Shown here: positions 13,001 to 25,300 of the stretch, piece by piece
How the letters are laid out: each line of letters begins with the position of its first letter
Numbering within the stretch: position 1 is the stretch's first letter
NCBI GenBank assembly: GCA_029339195.1
Contig: JAPTJF010000057.1
Location: 62,001 to 126,000 of the forward strand
Origin: Micractinium sp. NFX-FRZ
Taxonomy: Eukaryota; Chlorophyta; Trebouxiophyceae; Chlorellales; Chlorellaceae
Reading direction: 5' to 3'
DNA: 64,000 nt
Made by a program: the position numbers and the translations under genes
Notes under the pieces: generated by a model
The model's database searches: none
What the model saw: the letters and a program-made list of their open reading frames with translations, nothing else
Told to the model about the DNA's origin: nothing

Positions 13001-15984
13001 GGGGGGGGGGAGGAGGGGGGGGGACTTCATGAGCACTGCTAGGAGCCTGCTCACAAGCGGACAATGGCAGCACCGCATTGGATGCAGTACGGTGCAGTAC
13101 CGCTGTGTATAGCATGATCTCTTTGAGCAAGCACGTGAAACTTGCCTGTTTTCGTAATGGGGGACACACACTGATGTGCATCCAGCGGCGTCTCTGGCAC
13201 CCACCCATTTCGCCACTCTTACCACCCCCCATTCAGCATCTCTGTTTGCATATTTCACGTCTCTTTGCAGGCTGGGCACTGCCCTCCAGCGGCATTGCGC
13301 CCCTTGCCCTGCTCCAAATCACGACACTCGCACACCATCCCTTGCCTCCCCTGCCCGTTGCAGGCTGGGAGTGGCCCCCATCGTTATCCACGCCACCTTC
13401 CAGCGGCACAACCTGGCAGGCAAGAAGGCGCGCCTGCGAGAGTTCCACCTGTGGCACATGGACCCGCCGCAGTACTACGGGCAGGTGGGGCCGGCTGGGC
13501 AGGCCGGCTTGGGTGTCTAAACGTCCGAAACATGATGTGTTGTTGGGTATGCCGGAGTGATAGAGGCTGCCTTCAAGTGGCGGGTGCTGGTGAAGCGGGC
13601 TGCATGACGGGGGCTTGCTGGGCTGCCAGCCTGTTGCCTGGCTGGGCTGTGCAGCACACACAGCAGACGCCCACTGTGTGCGCATGTTCCCTTGATGCCT
13701 CCACAAGCAGGGAGACGCCAACTTGAACCTGCTAGCCTACCAGAACGAGGTGCTTTCGTTTGTGGCCGAGGCAGAGGCACGCAAGTATGCGGCGCAGGGG
13801 CGGCGCATGCCGCTCCTCGAAAAGCACTGGCTGGGCATGTCGTACCAAGTGGCGGCGTTCAGGTGGGCGGGCGGGCGGGTGGGCGGGCAGCCGCCAGTGC
13901 CATGCCTGTGTGGCGTGTTGGAAGCAGGCATGGGCAGCGTGACTTGTCCAGCACACGGAGCTGGCATTGCAGCTGTTTAACACACGTGAGACAGATGCGT
14001 GTGCAGAGCAGGGGGCGTCGCATGCTGCTCACACCAGCCCCACTTCACGCTCGGCCACCTGGGAACCCTCCAGACGCACTCGCCCGCCTGCCTCCTGCTG
14101 CCTGCCTGCCTGCCGCAGAGATGCGCTGGCTGCTTCCGTCATGCTGGGGCGCACGCTGGTGTTCCCACGCCTGTGGTGCTGGTGTGACAGCGACGAGCAC
14201 CCGTTCATCCTGAAGCGCTGCCGCATCAAGTGAGCGGGCGGGCTCTTCAGCCTTTTGTAGAAAATGGCCTGCCCACACAGCCGCCTCCCAGGCCCTTTTG
14301 CGGGCAGCAAACCGGGCATCTAGCTTGCAATCAGGCCTGTGTCTGCTGTGCATCTTGCCGAGCAGCAGTCTGCCAGCGGGTTCTCGTTTCCCGCTGCTCA
14401 TGCCCTTTGCCTCCGCACATGCAGGGGAACTGACTATGGGACGCCCTTTGAGTGCCCGCTTGACTTCATGATCGTGCCCAACGTACTGGAGCAGTACAAC
14501 TACCCGTACCGGCACGCACGCTTCCTGGAGCACCCGCAGGTTTGCGCATGGGGGGGCTTGTTGTGTCGGTGTGTGGCACCGTGGAACTAGCTGGCGAGGG
14601 CACAGCTGCCTCAGCCACTCACACAGGTTTGGGCTGCCACACCTGCATTACCCCTCAGCTTGCACCACGCCCTGCGATGCCTCCTGACCCCTGCCCTGCT
14701 TCGGCCCCGTGCTGCGCTGGCCCCCTAAACCCTGACCTGCCCCTGCCCCCGCCCTGCCTCCGCCCTCCAACGTGCCGTCCACAGGTGCCCGCCATGCTGC
14801 GGCACTCACGCGCAGTCGTGCGCATTGTAGGCGCCAAGCCAGAGCAGGCGCTGCCCGATGCCCGGGCCATTGTGGGGCATGCCGTGGACGTGTGGCCCGG
14901 CATCCGGCGGGGCGAGCTGCTGCAGGCGGTGCAGCCTGTCGACACGGCGGCGGTGCTGGAGCTGCGGTGAGGCGGGGGTGGGGGGTGGCCTGATTGTGGG
15001 TATCTGAGCAGGCCAACGGGCGATCACGTGCAGCGGTAGGGCAGCCGGGAGGCTAGCCTGCAGAGGGCCGCACAGGGCTGCACACGCTGCCTGCAGACTG
15101 CGCCTTCTGCGGCACGCCCGCCTAGCCTCCACCTGAGCCTCAGCCACAGCGCTGCCCGCGCCCGGCCCTCACCGCCGCCCTGACCTGCTCCTTACTAAGG
15201 AAGCGTTTTCTCGCCCGCCCCTCCCCGCTCTCCCCCGCAGCGGCCGTGTGCCTGGCTTCCTGGGTGGCTGGGACGAGGGCCAGGCCTCCCAGGCGGCCGC
15301 GTTTGACGAAGACTTCCACGGCATTCTGGCAGAGGCCAAGTGGTGCTGCATGGCCTGGGGGGATGCTGACCTGGATTACATGGACCTGCCCTATGTGCGG
15401 CCACAGGCGCTTGCAGGTGTGTGTGTGTATGCTGCGTGGCCACGTGGTTGAACCCCTCGCATGTGCCGGCGCTGCAGGGAGGGGGGAAGGCGGCTGCAGG
15501 GACTGCAAGTACTGCTGTATGCCCCAGCCAGGGAGGGGGAGTGGCTGGTGGTGGCGGTGGAGGCATTGTTCTGGTTTAGCCCCCCTGTGTTATGTTGCTG
15601 TGTGTGCGGCCAGGGCCGCTTGGTTGGTGGGCACAAGGGCAGAGGGGCAGAGGCCGTATTGTGCAGGGGCCAGGTGGGTGCATGCCGGGCTGGAAATGCG
15701 GCCGCATGTGCAGGATGAGGGCGACCTGTGCGAGCGAGGGCAGGGCAGTGACAAAGTGTGCACTGGAGGAAACCTGTGCCGATCTGGGTGCAGGCATCTG
15801 GTCGCCGTGGCGTGAACCGCAGATGGAGCTGCCGGCGTGGTGCGATTTGGTGAGCGAGAAGTGGGGTAACCGGGAGTTCACCCTCCTGCCCCAGCACCCC
15901 TGCGCCTTCATGCGCAACACCACCGCCGCTGAGCTGGCAGCGGACGACAGCGGGCAGTACAACCTAAGGGAGCAGGACCGCTGA
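10045..15984 (+). CDS. GT77-type arabinosyltransferase, XEG113-like, tandem copy 2
   Basis: Exons 10045-10166, 10275-10708, 11009-11133, 11707-11862, 12261-12325, 12467-12660, 12871-12979, 13364-13484, 13711-13862, 14119-14229, 14425-14539, 14785-14966, 15241-15416 and 15794-15984 give 750 residues. Eleven of fourteen exons have exactly the same length as in copy 1, and all splice phases agree. Differences are a longer polyQ stem, loss of two residues in exon 13 (DADAD becomes DAD) and a changed loop in exon 14 (SEKWGNREF against SEANREF). Signal anchor, DTDT motif and the rest of the GT77 core are intact, so both copies look functional. Intron lengths have diverged much more than exons, for example the third intron, 331 bases in copy 1 and 573 in copy 2. 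The role is as for copy 1: Golgi arabinosylation of wall or secreted glycoproteins, inferred from family. Confidence 0.87.
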
Positions 15985-16905
15985 TCGTGATGCCCCTGGC
16001 TGCCAGCAGGCAGCCGGTTCTCTTTACTTACCATGTGCGTTACCCTCTTACCTGTCGTGAATTGATTCAATGATTTGATTTATTTAAGACTGCAAGGAAC
16101 CAGCAGCAGACCTCGGTCCCCGGCTGGCCTCCCCCGCCCCATGGTGGCACTCTTGTCACGATGGAAGCGGCGGCAGGACGACCAGATGGTACCAGTGAAC
16201 ACTGTCGGCATGACTGTGGGTTTGCGGCAGCAGGTGCCGGGTTCATCTAATGCCTCCCTTTGCTTTGCGGCCGTCTCCCCCACAGCAGGCCCACCACAAC
16301 GCTGGCAGGACAGTGGCTGCCCAGGTGGTACTGGGAAAGCCTAAGGGTATCCCCATCCGGCGACTCTGCTTGAAGGATGAGTTGGCCAGTGACCGCCCCG
16401 CGTACCCAGGATGTGAATACCGAGCCTGAACGAAGCATAGATCTGCTCAAGCGCTCCTGCTGACCGTGGAAGCTGACGTCAGCATGCAGGACTACTTCGG
16501 TCTGGCTTGTCAGATGCGCCGCACTACACCGCAACGCTCACGTGCAATCATCAGGACCGCGAGATTCTCACTTGTCAGGAGCCCGCCTCCCCTACCGTAG
16601 TGAGCAGCCTGCTGCCCGCGGCTGCGCAGCCCGTGCGCGTGCCTGCGTCTCTGTAGGGTCCTGCAAGTCACGGACGGTTGCCGCGCTCCTTCTGCCCCGG
16701 CGTCCCAGCCCCGCCCCTGACCCACCAGCCACCGGCGCCCCGGGGCCCGCCGCGCCACAAGCGGTGGGCTGGACGCTCTTGCGGAAGCACACTGGCCTTA
16801 CTCAAATGCTGGGTCTTCTGACGACTGCTCCCTTCCAGAGATATCCACGGCTTACCACTCACCTGCATCACTATACCACAGCTCATCTTGCAACGAGCAG
16901 ATGGC
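15985..16905. other. Intergenic: 3' flank of GT77 copy 2, then upstream region of the secreted Cys-rich gene
   Basis: The first 175 bases match the 3' flank of GT77 copy 1. From 16160 to 16905 I see no splice-linked reading frame with codon bias like the neighbours, no tRNA and no clear promoter motif. An upstream non-coding exon of the next gene could lie here but cannot be shown from sequence alone. Confidence 0.5.
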
Positions 16906-19900
16906 ATGACGCTGCGCATGCGCGTGGTCGCCTCCGCCGCCGCCCTGCTCCTTGCATCGGCGGGCTGCTGCTGGGCCTGGACTGTCGGCACCGTCAACCC
17001 TTGCGGCATCTATGGCAAGCACCAAAGGCCAGAGGCGTACGAGCCATACTGCACGTGAGTGAGAAATTTGGTGAAGGCAGCAAGTGTTGTTGGGCTGTGA
17101 CTGTGAGGGCTGCCGGCACCTGTTGCCAGACCTTGTCACCCTGCCCCCTTTGCGCCCTGCCACCCTGCCCCATCCTGCCCCACTCTGCCTGCGCCCTGCT
17201 CCCTCCCCCGCACTGCAGTTGGAGCGGCTTTGTGTCCATTCCCTACCAACCCAAATCTGATCTGGCTCTGGTTGAGGCGCTGCTCCCCAAGAGCTGCAAC
17301 GACCCCCTGATGACCCCCCAGCTGAGGCAGAACTGCCAGAGGTGCTGCGGCCTCAGGACGCGGGACGCCTGCCTGGGAGGGGTGGCGCAGAAGTGGAATC
17401 ATGGTGCAGGTGCGGGCAGGGTGCTGCTCAGCGGTGCATAGGGAAAGCAGCATGCATGCAAGAGGGGCACCTGCAAGTCGTGTTGGAGGGACATAGGAGC
17501 AGCGGCAGCGGCAGCGGCAGGGCCAGCAGTTTCTGTGCATGCCCACCACCGCCTGCTCTGCCCTGCCTCCCGCCTGATCTGCCGCAGATGTGCAGAGCTG
17601 CAACTGGCTGAGCTTCACAGAAAAGAAGGAGAAGGTCCGGGAGGTGGAATATTCCTTAGGTGGGAAAACAAACGGGGGGGGGGGGGGGGGGGGGGGTTTA
17701 AAAAAAAACAAAAAAAAACGAGAAATCATAGGAAAAAACAATGTCCAAATCCGTGTCACCAGATGTTATATATATATAATGTTATCATGCGCTGCCAAGC
17801 GTACCAGCTTACCAGGCCGCTGGCTGGCATGCGCCGCCAAGCGTGCCAGCTCACCCGAGCCGCACAAGCTGGCTGGGCAGCCATTCCGTTGTCAAGCCTG
17901 CCTCCTTGCCTTTCCTCGTCCGCCTGCCTGCCCGCCTGCCTGCCAACCTGCCCATCCCCTCCACTCACCCCTCGGCCTGCCCCGCAGGCGTCAACAGCCC
18001 CTACATGCTTGCCAGCATAATGAACGTCAAGGCGTGCAGCCAGACGCGGGTGTACACCGTGCTCAGCGACCCAAAAGCGTACAGCACGGGTGAGGTGGCG
18101 CGCACTGTGCCGTCAGCAAGGCGCCAGGCTGCCGGTGCAGGGCCGTTGGGCAGGGCCGTGGGGCGCTCACTGCTGGCTGGCTGGCTGGTTGCGCAGCTGG
18201 AGTGCCCTGCTCACATGGACCCGGGTTCACTCACTAGCGTCTTCCCTGGCGCCACGCTTGCTGTGGAGCAACACAAGATAACAGCCCACATGTCTTCCGC
18301 TGGAGAGTAAGAGCTGCGGCAGCCGACCCGGCGCTCCCCATTTCAAACTCCTCCGCCAGCAGCCTATTCACTCTGTGCATCCCCGTGACGCACGCTCCCG
18401 ACACACCACGCTCCCCTGCATGCAGCTGCACAGCTGCTGCCAGACCCGACACAACACATGCCTCGCTCCTTCAACCCCTCATGCAGCCTACTTCACCCTG
18501 CTGGCTGCCGTGGACGACCCCGACGACGTGATCGCCCGCCCACTGGGCCTGGCACCCGACGTCTCCTGCCTCGTGCGCTCCCCCGCCACCACCTGCACCA
18601 TCGAATTCCAAAACAGCGACGACGTCCACTTCACACTCTCCTCCCGAGACATGTGGACCACGGTGCGCCCGGGCGGGCGGGGCCGAGCTGCAGGCAGGGT
18701 GCCAAGCGCGCACGCTGGGGCGCAGCTGGGCTGCTGGGGGCAGTGAAGGCATGGAGGCGTGCGGGCCTGGGCATGCGGGGGCTTGCTATGGCGCAGCCTG
18801 CGGCCCAGCTAGCTGGAATCCTGCGCCCGCCTGACCCATGATGCCAGGCGCAGGTTGTCTTCTTCTTCTTCTTCTCTTTCTTCTTGTTCTCCTCCTCCTC
18901 TCTCTCTCCCTTCTTCACGAGCCGCCCCCTTGCGCTCCGCCTGCCGCAGAACTTGACCATCATGAACCAGCTGAGGGCTCCAGGCAACGAGGACTGCCAG
19001 TACAACCCAAAGGCGAAATGCGTCCCTGCCAACCCCCCCTTCCGGTGCGCCCTCGAAGCCTCTCCCTTTGTTGCCAGCACTCTGTCCTGCTGGCTCCGCC
19101 CACCCTTTCGGCACCTCTCTGCTGTCGGTGACTCGTAGCTAGCATTGGTGGTGGCTCACGAGGCACGCTTGTCTGCGTGGCTGGGCGCCTGGCCGTGCAT
19201 GTGCTGGCCGGGACGGCGCGGCATGCATGCCGGCCAGCAGCAGCGGAGCAGTCAGAGACCCAACGTCTTCCTTTCCCTCGCATTTCCTTGGTTCCAGGTA
19301 CCAAGCCAAGATCATAGGCAAGTGCCACAGGCATGGTGGCCTTTGGAGCAGAGCACGGCACCTTCCAGCTGGGGGGTGCCCAGCACGCACCCCGGGGCCC
19401 TTCACCGGCCCCGCTCCCTTCCTGCTCGCCTCCTGCCATGCCAGTCTGTCATGCCATCCCTCTAGCCCCGCCTCTTTGGTGTCCCCACTTTGGGTGGCGC
19501 GTGAACCAGCTGCGCTCCACTGAATGCACCACAGCGCACACAGCGCCACCGCCAGGCACGCCCCAGGGAGGAGGAGGAGCTCACTGCAGCTCGCTGCCCC
19601 CGCTGCCCCCCCCCCTGCTGCAGAGCACCTGTGCCCGGAGGGGGTGAAGCCCTCTGAGAAGGTGGTGTGCGCCGGCTACCTGCCCATGTCTGAGCCTGGG
19701 GCGCTGCTGATGCCGGGCGGGAAGCCCCTGAACTACCGGGAGACGGGCTTCTTCCTGCAGGGTGGGCGGGTGGGCGGGGCCAGGGCTGGAGGGCGGGGTC
19801 GCCCCTTCCTGATGGGAACACCGGCTGCTGTGTTGCAGCCTGGCCTGGGCAGGCTAGGGCATGGCTAGGCTTTACAATGCGGGCTGGGAGCCAGCAAGGC

Positions 19901-21553
19901 TCCTTCATGCAGCAGAGGCCCACAGCGGCAGCAGTGGCTCGCCACCGCGTGTCACAGCATGCCCAGCGCAGCCCCCGGCCGCCCCACCCCCGCCCTGCCC
20001 CCGGCCCCCGGCCCTGCCTCGTGCGCCCCTCGCCGCTGTGCAGGCGCCAAGGTGGTGAGGTGGAAGATCAGGGCGGACAAGGCGCCGGTGATGGTGTTTG
20101 TGGCGCCCACCGATGTGGCGCTCAGCGCGTGCCCACTGGGAACCGAAGGTCAGTGCTTGCCTGCCCGCCCTGCCCGCCCTGCCCGCCTGTTGCCCTACTG
20201 GTCCAGCCAGGCTGACTCAGCCTGCCTGCCTGCACGCGAGTGGGTGGCAACCAAGCCAGTGAGGCAAACATGCGAGCTTGCTGCCAAGCAGCGCGGCGTG
20301 CCTGGCGCATGCTGTGGTGTCAACATGCCCACAGAGGCAGCGCCGTGCCTTGCCGCACCCCGCCTGTGTGCTGGCACATGCTCAAGGAGACACGATGCCG
20401 ACCGCTGCTGCCTGGCTTGCTGACGTTCGGGGGCTCCCCTCGCTTTCCTGCCATGTCATCTCTCCTCGCTCCTCCCCTCCCCAGCACCCCGTTGCCTGCC
20501 TCTCCCTCTGGCCCCTGCAGAGTGCGACTACCGGAAGCTGTGGCCCATTGCAGTGCAGAGCAGCATGTGCTACTGGACGGAATGTGAGTGGCCCGCTAGC
20601 GCTGCGCTGCCCTGCCTGCCGGCATGCCCAGTGAAGGCATCGGGTGCAGGCGGCGTGCTTGCCCCCAGGGCGCATGTCATTCGTTCTGGCTTGCCTGCCT
20701 GTGTTGCCCACGTAATCACTCATGCTGAGGTAACCCATGTGGCCCGGCTGTGCGCTTGCCTGCGTGTGGTGCAGGCGACGGGAGCTACGACCGGAGGGCC
20801 TTCCCCGACAGAGAGTGAGAACCGCTCTGGCGTGCCGCGCATGCTGCACCAACTGCTGCGGGGTCACACGCGCGCAGCCCCCAGAAAAGTCGCCATGTCA
20901 CGCCGCTGCTCTGCGGTGTTCACGGCCACCGCACTGCTCCCTCCCCGCAAGGCCGGCCCACCTCTGCACTGCCCCCAACGCCCCCGCCCGCCCCTCTGCA
21001 GCGAGGTACTGATGGTGACCTACCTCAAGTACCCAAACAAGGAGCAGTACTACCCGCAGGGCACCACCCGGCAGACGGTGTATGCTGAGGTCACAGGTGC
21101 GCAGGGGGGGCCAAGGGCAGGGCAGGGTGCCGGCAGGGCAGGCTGGCCGGGGACCCAGGGTGGGGGGCGGGACGGCTTGGGGGGCTAGAGCGGCGGCGCA
21201 CGGGTGGTTTGCAGTGGGGCTTTGCTGTTGTGGCAGGCATACATTCAGCACGAGGTGCCCGGCGTCCGGCCGCTCTCATGTGCAGGCTCTACGAAGCCAG
21301 CTGTTGCTTTCTTGTTGATGCCACTTCCAAACCTCCCGCCGTCCTGCTGCAGCATGGCCTCCCTTCCACATCGACGCCCACAAGTGATGACGTGGCTGTC
21401 AGCCAGTATTATTTCTTCAACAGTTGGTTTTCTCTCTCCATGTCCTCTCATCTCCTCCTGCAAGGCAGGGGCCCCAATGCACACTGCCGCAGCGCTTCTG
21501 ATCAGTTTTGGCACGACACCCCCCTCTGCTCCTTCCGACTGGACTTTCTGTGA
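16906..21553 (+). CDS. Secreted Cys-rich protein of unknown function
   Basis: I do not recognise the family. Exons 16906-17054, 17219-17409, 17588-17659, 17988-18089, 18487-18662, 18950-19044, 19298-19317, 19624-19761, 20044-20148, 20521-20583, 20775-20814, 21002-21096 and 21237-21553 join in frame to 520 residues. The N-terminus (MTLRMRVVASAAALLLASAG) is a clear signal peptide, with likely cleavage near CCWA/WT. Mature segments are rich in Cys: KSCNDPLM, NCQRCCGLRTRDAC, VQSCNWLSF, KACSQTR, VSCLVRS and a CYWTEC pair. This suggests a disulfide-stabilised extracellular or wall protein. The seventh exon is only 20 bases and its downstream intron appears to use a GC donor. The last exon is uncertain: an alternative ends near 21390 with FHIDAHK. 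Function unknown. Confidence 0.6.
17674..17717. repeat. Poly-G (23) followed by A-rich run inside an intron
   Basis: Twenty-three G run from 17674 to 17696, then TTT and an A-rich tract to about 17717. It starts a few bases after the 5' splice site at 17660 in the secreted Cys-rich gene. An alternating TA run follows at about 17766-17778. The exact run length may be an assembly estimate. Confidence 0.8.
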
Positions 21554-22322
21554 AACAAAGTGAAACCATGTTTCGTTACTTGGGACTACTCTGTCAGGCA
21601 GTGCCTACCTCAAGCCTGTCCGTGCGGCCCACGACGTGGCGGCAGGCACACCCAGGACTCAGCTGAGTTTAGGGCGGGAGCCTGCAGTGGGGCGGCCCCG
21701 CAGCGGTGTCATATCGCGCACTGTGAGTTCGTGCTGGAGAGCTGGCCAGCAGCGCCTGAGAGCGGGCACCGGGCACAGTGGAGGCAGCCTGAGCAGGAGG
21801 CTTGGTGGTGTGTTTGGTGTGCATGGCGCTGGCAGCAGCGGAGAAGACGGAGAGCCGCCGAAATAGCACACAGCAAACAGTTGCTCTTGGGGCATGTTGC
21901 TGCCTGCTGCTGCTGCTGCTGCTGTGCCTGTCGCCGCCGCAGCCATGTTGCCAGATTGGCACGAGTGGCCCCTGCTGTTGTCGCAGGGCCTGCTGCGGTG
22001 CGGGCGGGAGGCGCCCATAGCTTGGAGTCGGCACAGCGGATCATCTGGCTGAAGGGTGCCACACGAGGGATTTGAAATCTGGCCTGTGTCATGCGGGTGT
22101 GAGCTCTCGAGAGGGGCAGGAGTGAGCAGCAAGCAGCGGCATGTGCCGTCGCCGCCACCTGGCATGGAACTGCCAACTGATGGGGTGTGCACAAGGGCAC
22201 CTGAAGCACGCCACTGAATCTCCTATCACATCATACCCTTGAATCCTTTGGACGCCGCTCCCGCCTCCACAAGCAAAGTTCTTGCTGCAAGAACCCTTGC
22301 GCGAGTCTGCACCACGGTGGCG
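21554..22322. other. Intergenic between secreted Cys-rich gene and beta-ureidopropionase
   Basis: No gene supported. The region has a short CTG-repeat patch near 21904-21925 and stretches open in both directions, but no signal that links to neighbours by splice phase. It presumably contains the 3' UTR of one gene and the promoter of the next. Confidence 0.5.
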
Positions 22323-25300
22323 ATGGCGTCGATTGCAGGCGCTGCAGGTATTTATTTAGCACCTGATCGCCATACTGCGACCCCATCTGCCCGCCAAAAC
22401 CCGACACTTGCTGCCTGCTTTGCAGGAGTCGAAAACGCGGCTTTATCAGTGGAAGAGGCATGCGGCAAGCAGGGCGGTAGCCTGGCAGGGTTTGAGTCGG
22501 TGGAGCAAATCTTGGAGGTGTGCAAGTGCCACCGGCGGCACCGGCGGGACGGCTGTGCATCACTGTGCTCGGCCCCCTTCCACGTGCCTTCTCAACCAGC
22601 CGGCTGCCGACTTGCTGCCGCCTGCCTGTGCAACCCGCTCACCCAACCAGTGGCTCAACCCACATGCGTGTCCGCCCCCCCTGCAGGCCTACATCCCACC
22701 AGACCAGCTGGCACATGTGCAGCGCATTTTGTACGGCTGGAACCAGGGCGCTCCGGTGGCACCCGTGCCGCTGCCGCAGCAGGTGACCGCAGCGGCGGCA
22801 GCAGGCGGGTACGACCTGCAGGCCTACCGCTTTGGAGCAGCGCCGGAGCAGCTGCGGCCCCCGCGGCCGGTGCGGGTGGGCCTGGTGCAGCACAGCCTAC
22901 AGGCGCCCACCACCGCTCCCTTCCGAGAGCAGCGGCAGGTGTGTGGGAGGGGCGGCGGTGGTGCCTGGGGTGGCATGCGGTGCGATGCCGGGCTGGCCTG
23001 GGTGGGTGGGGGTAGCCTGGATGAGATGGAGGGCTCCATGATCGCCACTGCCGGGGCTGTGGCTGTAGCAGATGCCAGGTGGACTCATCATGGCTGGCCC
23101 CAGCCCCCTGCCCATCGGGTCCCACACCCACACCCCTCCCCTGCCTGGGTGGTAGGGTGCGCACTCACAGCACAGCCCCTGCCATGCCTGCTGCCCCCCC
23201 CGCCCAGGCCATTTACGAGCGCGTGCGCGGCATCCTGGATGCGGCGGGCGCGGCGGGCGTGCAAGTGCTGTGCCTGCAGGAGTTTTGGGCCTGCCCCTTC
23301 TTCTTTTGCACGCGGGAGCGGCAGTGGAGCGAGTTTGCAGAGTGTGCGGAGACGGGGCCCTCCACGCGGCTCTGCCAGGAGCTGGCGCGCCGCTATGGCA
23401 TGGTGCGCTGCGCTGTGCTGCGCTGCGCTGCGCTGCGCTGCGAGCGGTGGGGCGGGTGCGGTGCGGGGTGCGGATGCTGGTGGTAAGAAGAGGGGGCGCC
23501 GGGGGGCCTGGAAGTCCAATGCATGTGCTGGGGGGGCGCGCCTGGCAAACAGCCGTCAGGAGTTGGCCCACTATCGCCGCATCCTCTTTCTCTTCCTTCA
23601 TCCAAGAGCCATTGATTGCTGCGCGGCTGGTCGGCAGCCCCACCCCTGCAGCGGGTGTTGGCGCATGGCAGCTGGCACGCCGCGTCACAGCGCCGCCCCC
23701 ACCCCGCCCCTGCCCCCTTTGTTCTCAGGTGATTGTGAGCCCCATTCTGGAGCGGGACGAGGCGCACGGCAGCACGCTGTGGAACACTGCGGTGGTCATT
23801 GGGCACAGCGGCAACGTGATTGGGAAGCACCGGAAGAACCACGTCACACGGTGAGGAGCGGGGGGGTTTGAAGTGCCGCGGCATGCCGGGATATAGATGG
23901 TTTTGGTGAGGGAGGGGATGGACTGCCCGGGCTGTGGACAGAGGCGATGCATGCACTGGCTGCTGAGTAGGTTGGCGGAAGAGGGAGGGGCACACAGAAG
24001 TAGGCGCAGCAGCAGAGGGTGACCTGCCAGGGGCCTGCTGTGCTGACCCTCCCCCCTTCCCCCCTCCCATCCCCCGCGCCTGCCAGTGTGGGCGACTTCA
24101 ACGAGAGTCACTACTACATGGTGCGTGAAGTATTCTAATGAGCCGGGGGGGGCATGATTGAACCGCGCCTGCCTGTGCTGCTGTTAGCCCTGGCCTGGCT
24201 TGGTGCTCACCGGGAGTTGCCGCTGTTTGCCTCTTGATGTGCATCAAGAGGCAAACAAATCGTTGTAGAGGCACGGCACAGGCTCACCGTATTGGCTTGG
24301 CTTGCGGTGGTGTATGTCCTGCGCTGCTGCAGGAGGGCAACACGGGGCACCCTGTGTTTGAGACGGTGTATGGAAAGATCGTGGTCAACATCTGCTACGG
24401 AAGGTCAGCTGAAGCATGTGTGGCTGGCCATTGGGGAGGTGGTGGGCGGGTGCTCCACACACCTGCGCTTTCGCATGCATCCCCGCCTCGCACCGCCGTT
24501 TTCTCCATCCACCCTTGCTCCCACACCCACACGCATGGACCCCTTTGTACTGCTCGTCTGCTGAGCCAAACGACTGGCTCATGTTTGCCCTAGATTGCTC
24601 CGGCACACACACACACACGCATCCAACCCCACCTCTGCATGCAGGCACATCCCCATGAACTGCCAGGCCTTTGCCCTCAACGGGGCGGAGCTGGTGTTTA
24701 ACCCCTGCGCGACGGTCGGCGAGATGACGGAGCCGTGGTGGCCGGTGGAGGCGCGGTACGGGGCTCTGGCCAACAGGTGGGCCCACGGCTGGCGGCGAGG
24801 GTGGCATGGCAGGGGCAGCTGCTGGATGGCTGCAGGCGGCGAGGGTGGGTTGCAGGCGGGGGGGCAGCTGCCAGTGGAAGAAAGGGCAGCAGGGTCCGTG
24901 CATGCAGCTGCGGCCTGGCTGCCACCTGACGTGGTGTGTGATGCTCAGCAGCGGCCCATCAACTCCTGGCAGCCAGGCGCACTGCCAGGCACTGTGTGTC
25001 CTGCCATGCTGAGCCGGCTGCCGCTGGCCTGAACACCCGCGTGCTACGCATGTTCCCCTATCCCCACTTCCAACCTCAACCTCAACCCCTTCTGTTGCAC
25101 CGCCCAGCTATTTCATGTGCGCCATCAACCGCACGGGCACCGAGGTCTTTCCCAACCCCTTCACCAGCGGCGACGGCAGGCCGGAGCACCGGGTGGGTGG
25201 GTGGGTGGCACGAGGCATGCACTCTGCAAGCTCCTGCCGGTAGTGACACGCCTGCCTGCCTGCCTGCCTGCCTGCCTGCCCCACATTCTGAACTGCATGC

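Larger units (their letters stand above)
2755..16160. repeat. Tandem segmental duplication, two units of about 6.5-6.9 kb
   Basis: Unit 1 is about 2755-9280 and unit 2 about 9285-16160. Each unit holds an upstream flank, a complete 14-exon GT77 gene and about 170 bases of 3' flank. Exons are nearly identical; introns and flanks are recognisably related but gapped. Unit boundaries were estimated by eye from where similarity fades. No transposon ends or long direct repeat at the junction were noticed, so unequal crossing-over is the simplest origin. Confidence 0.85.
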
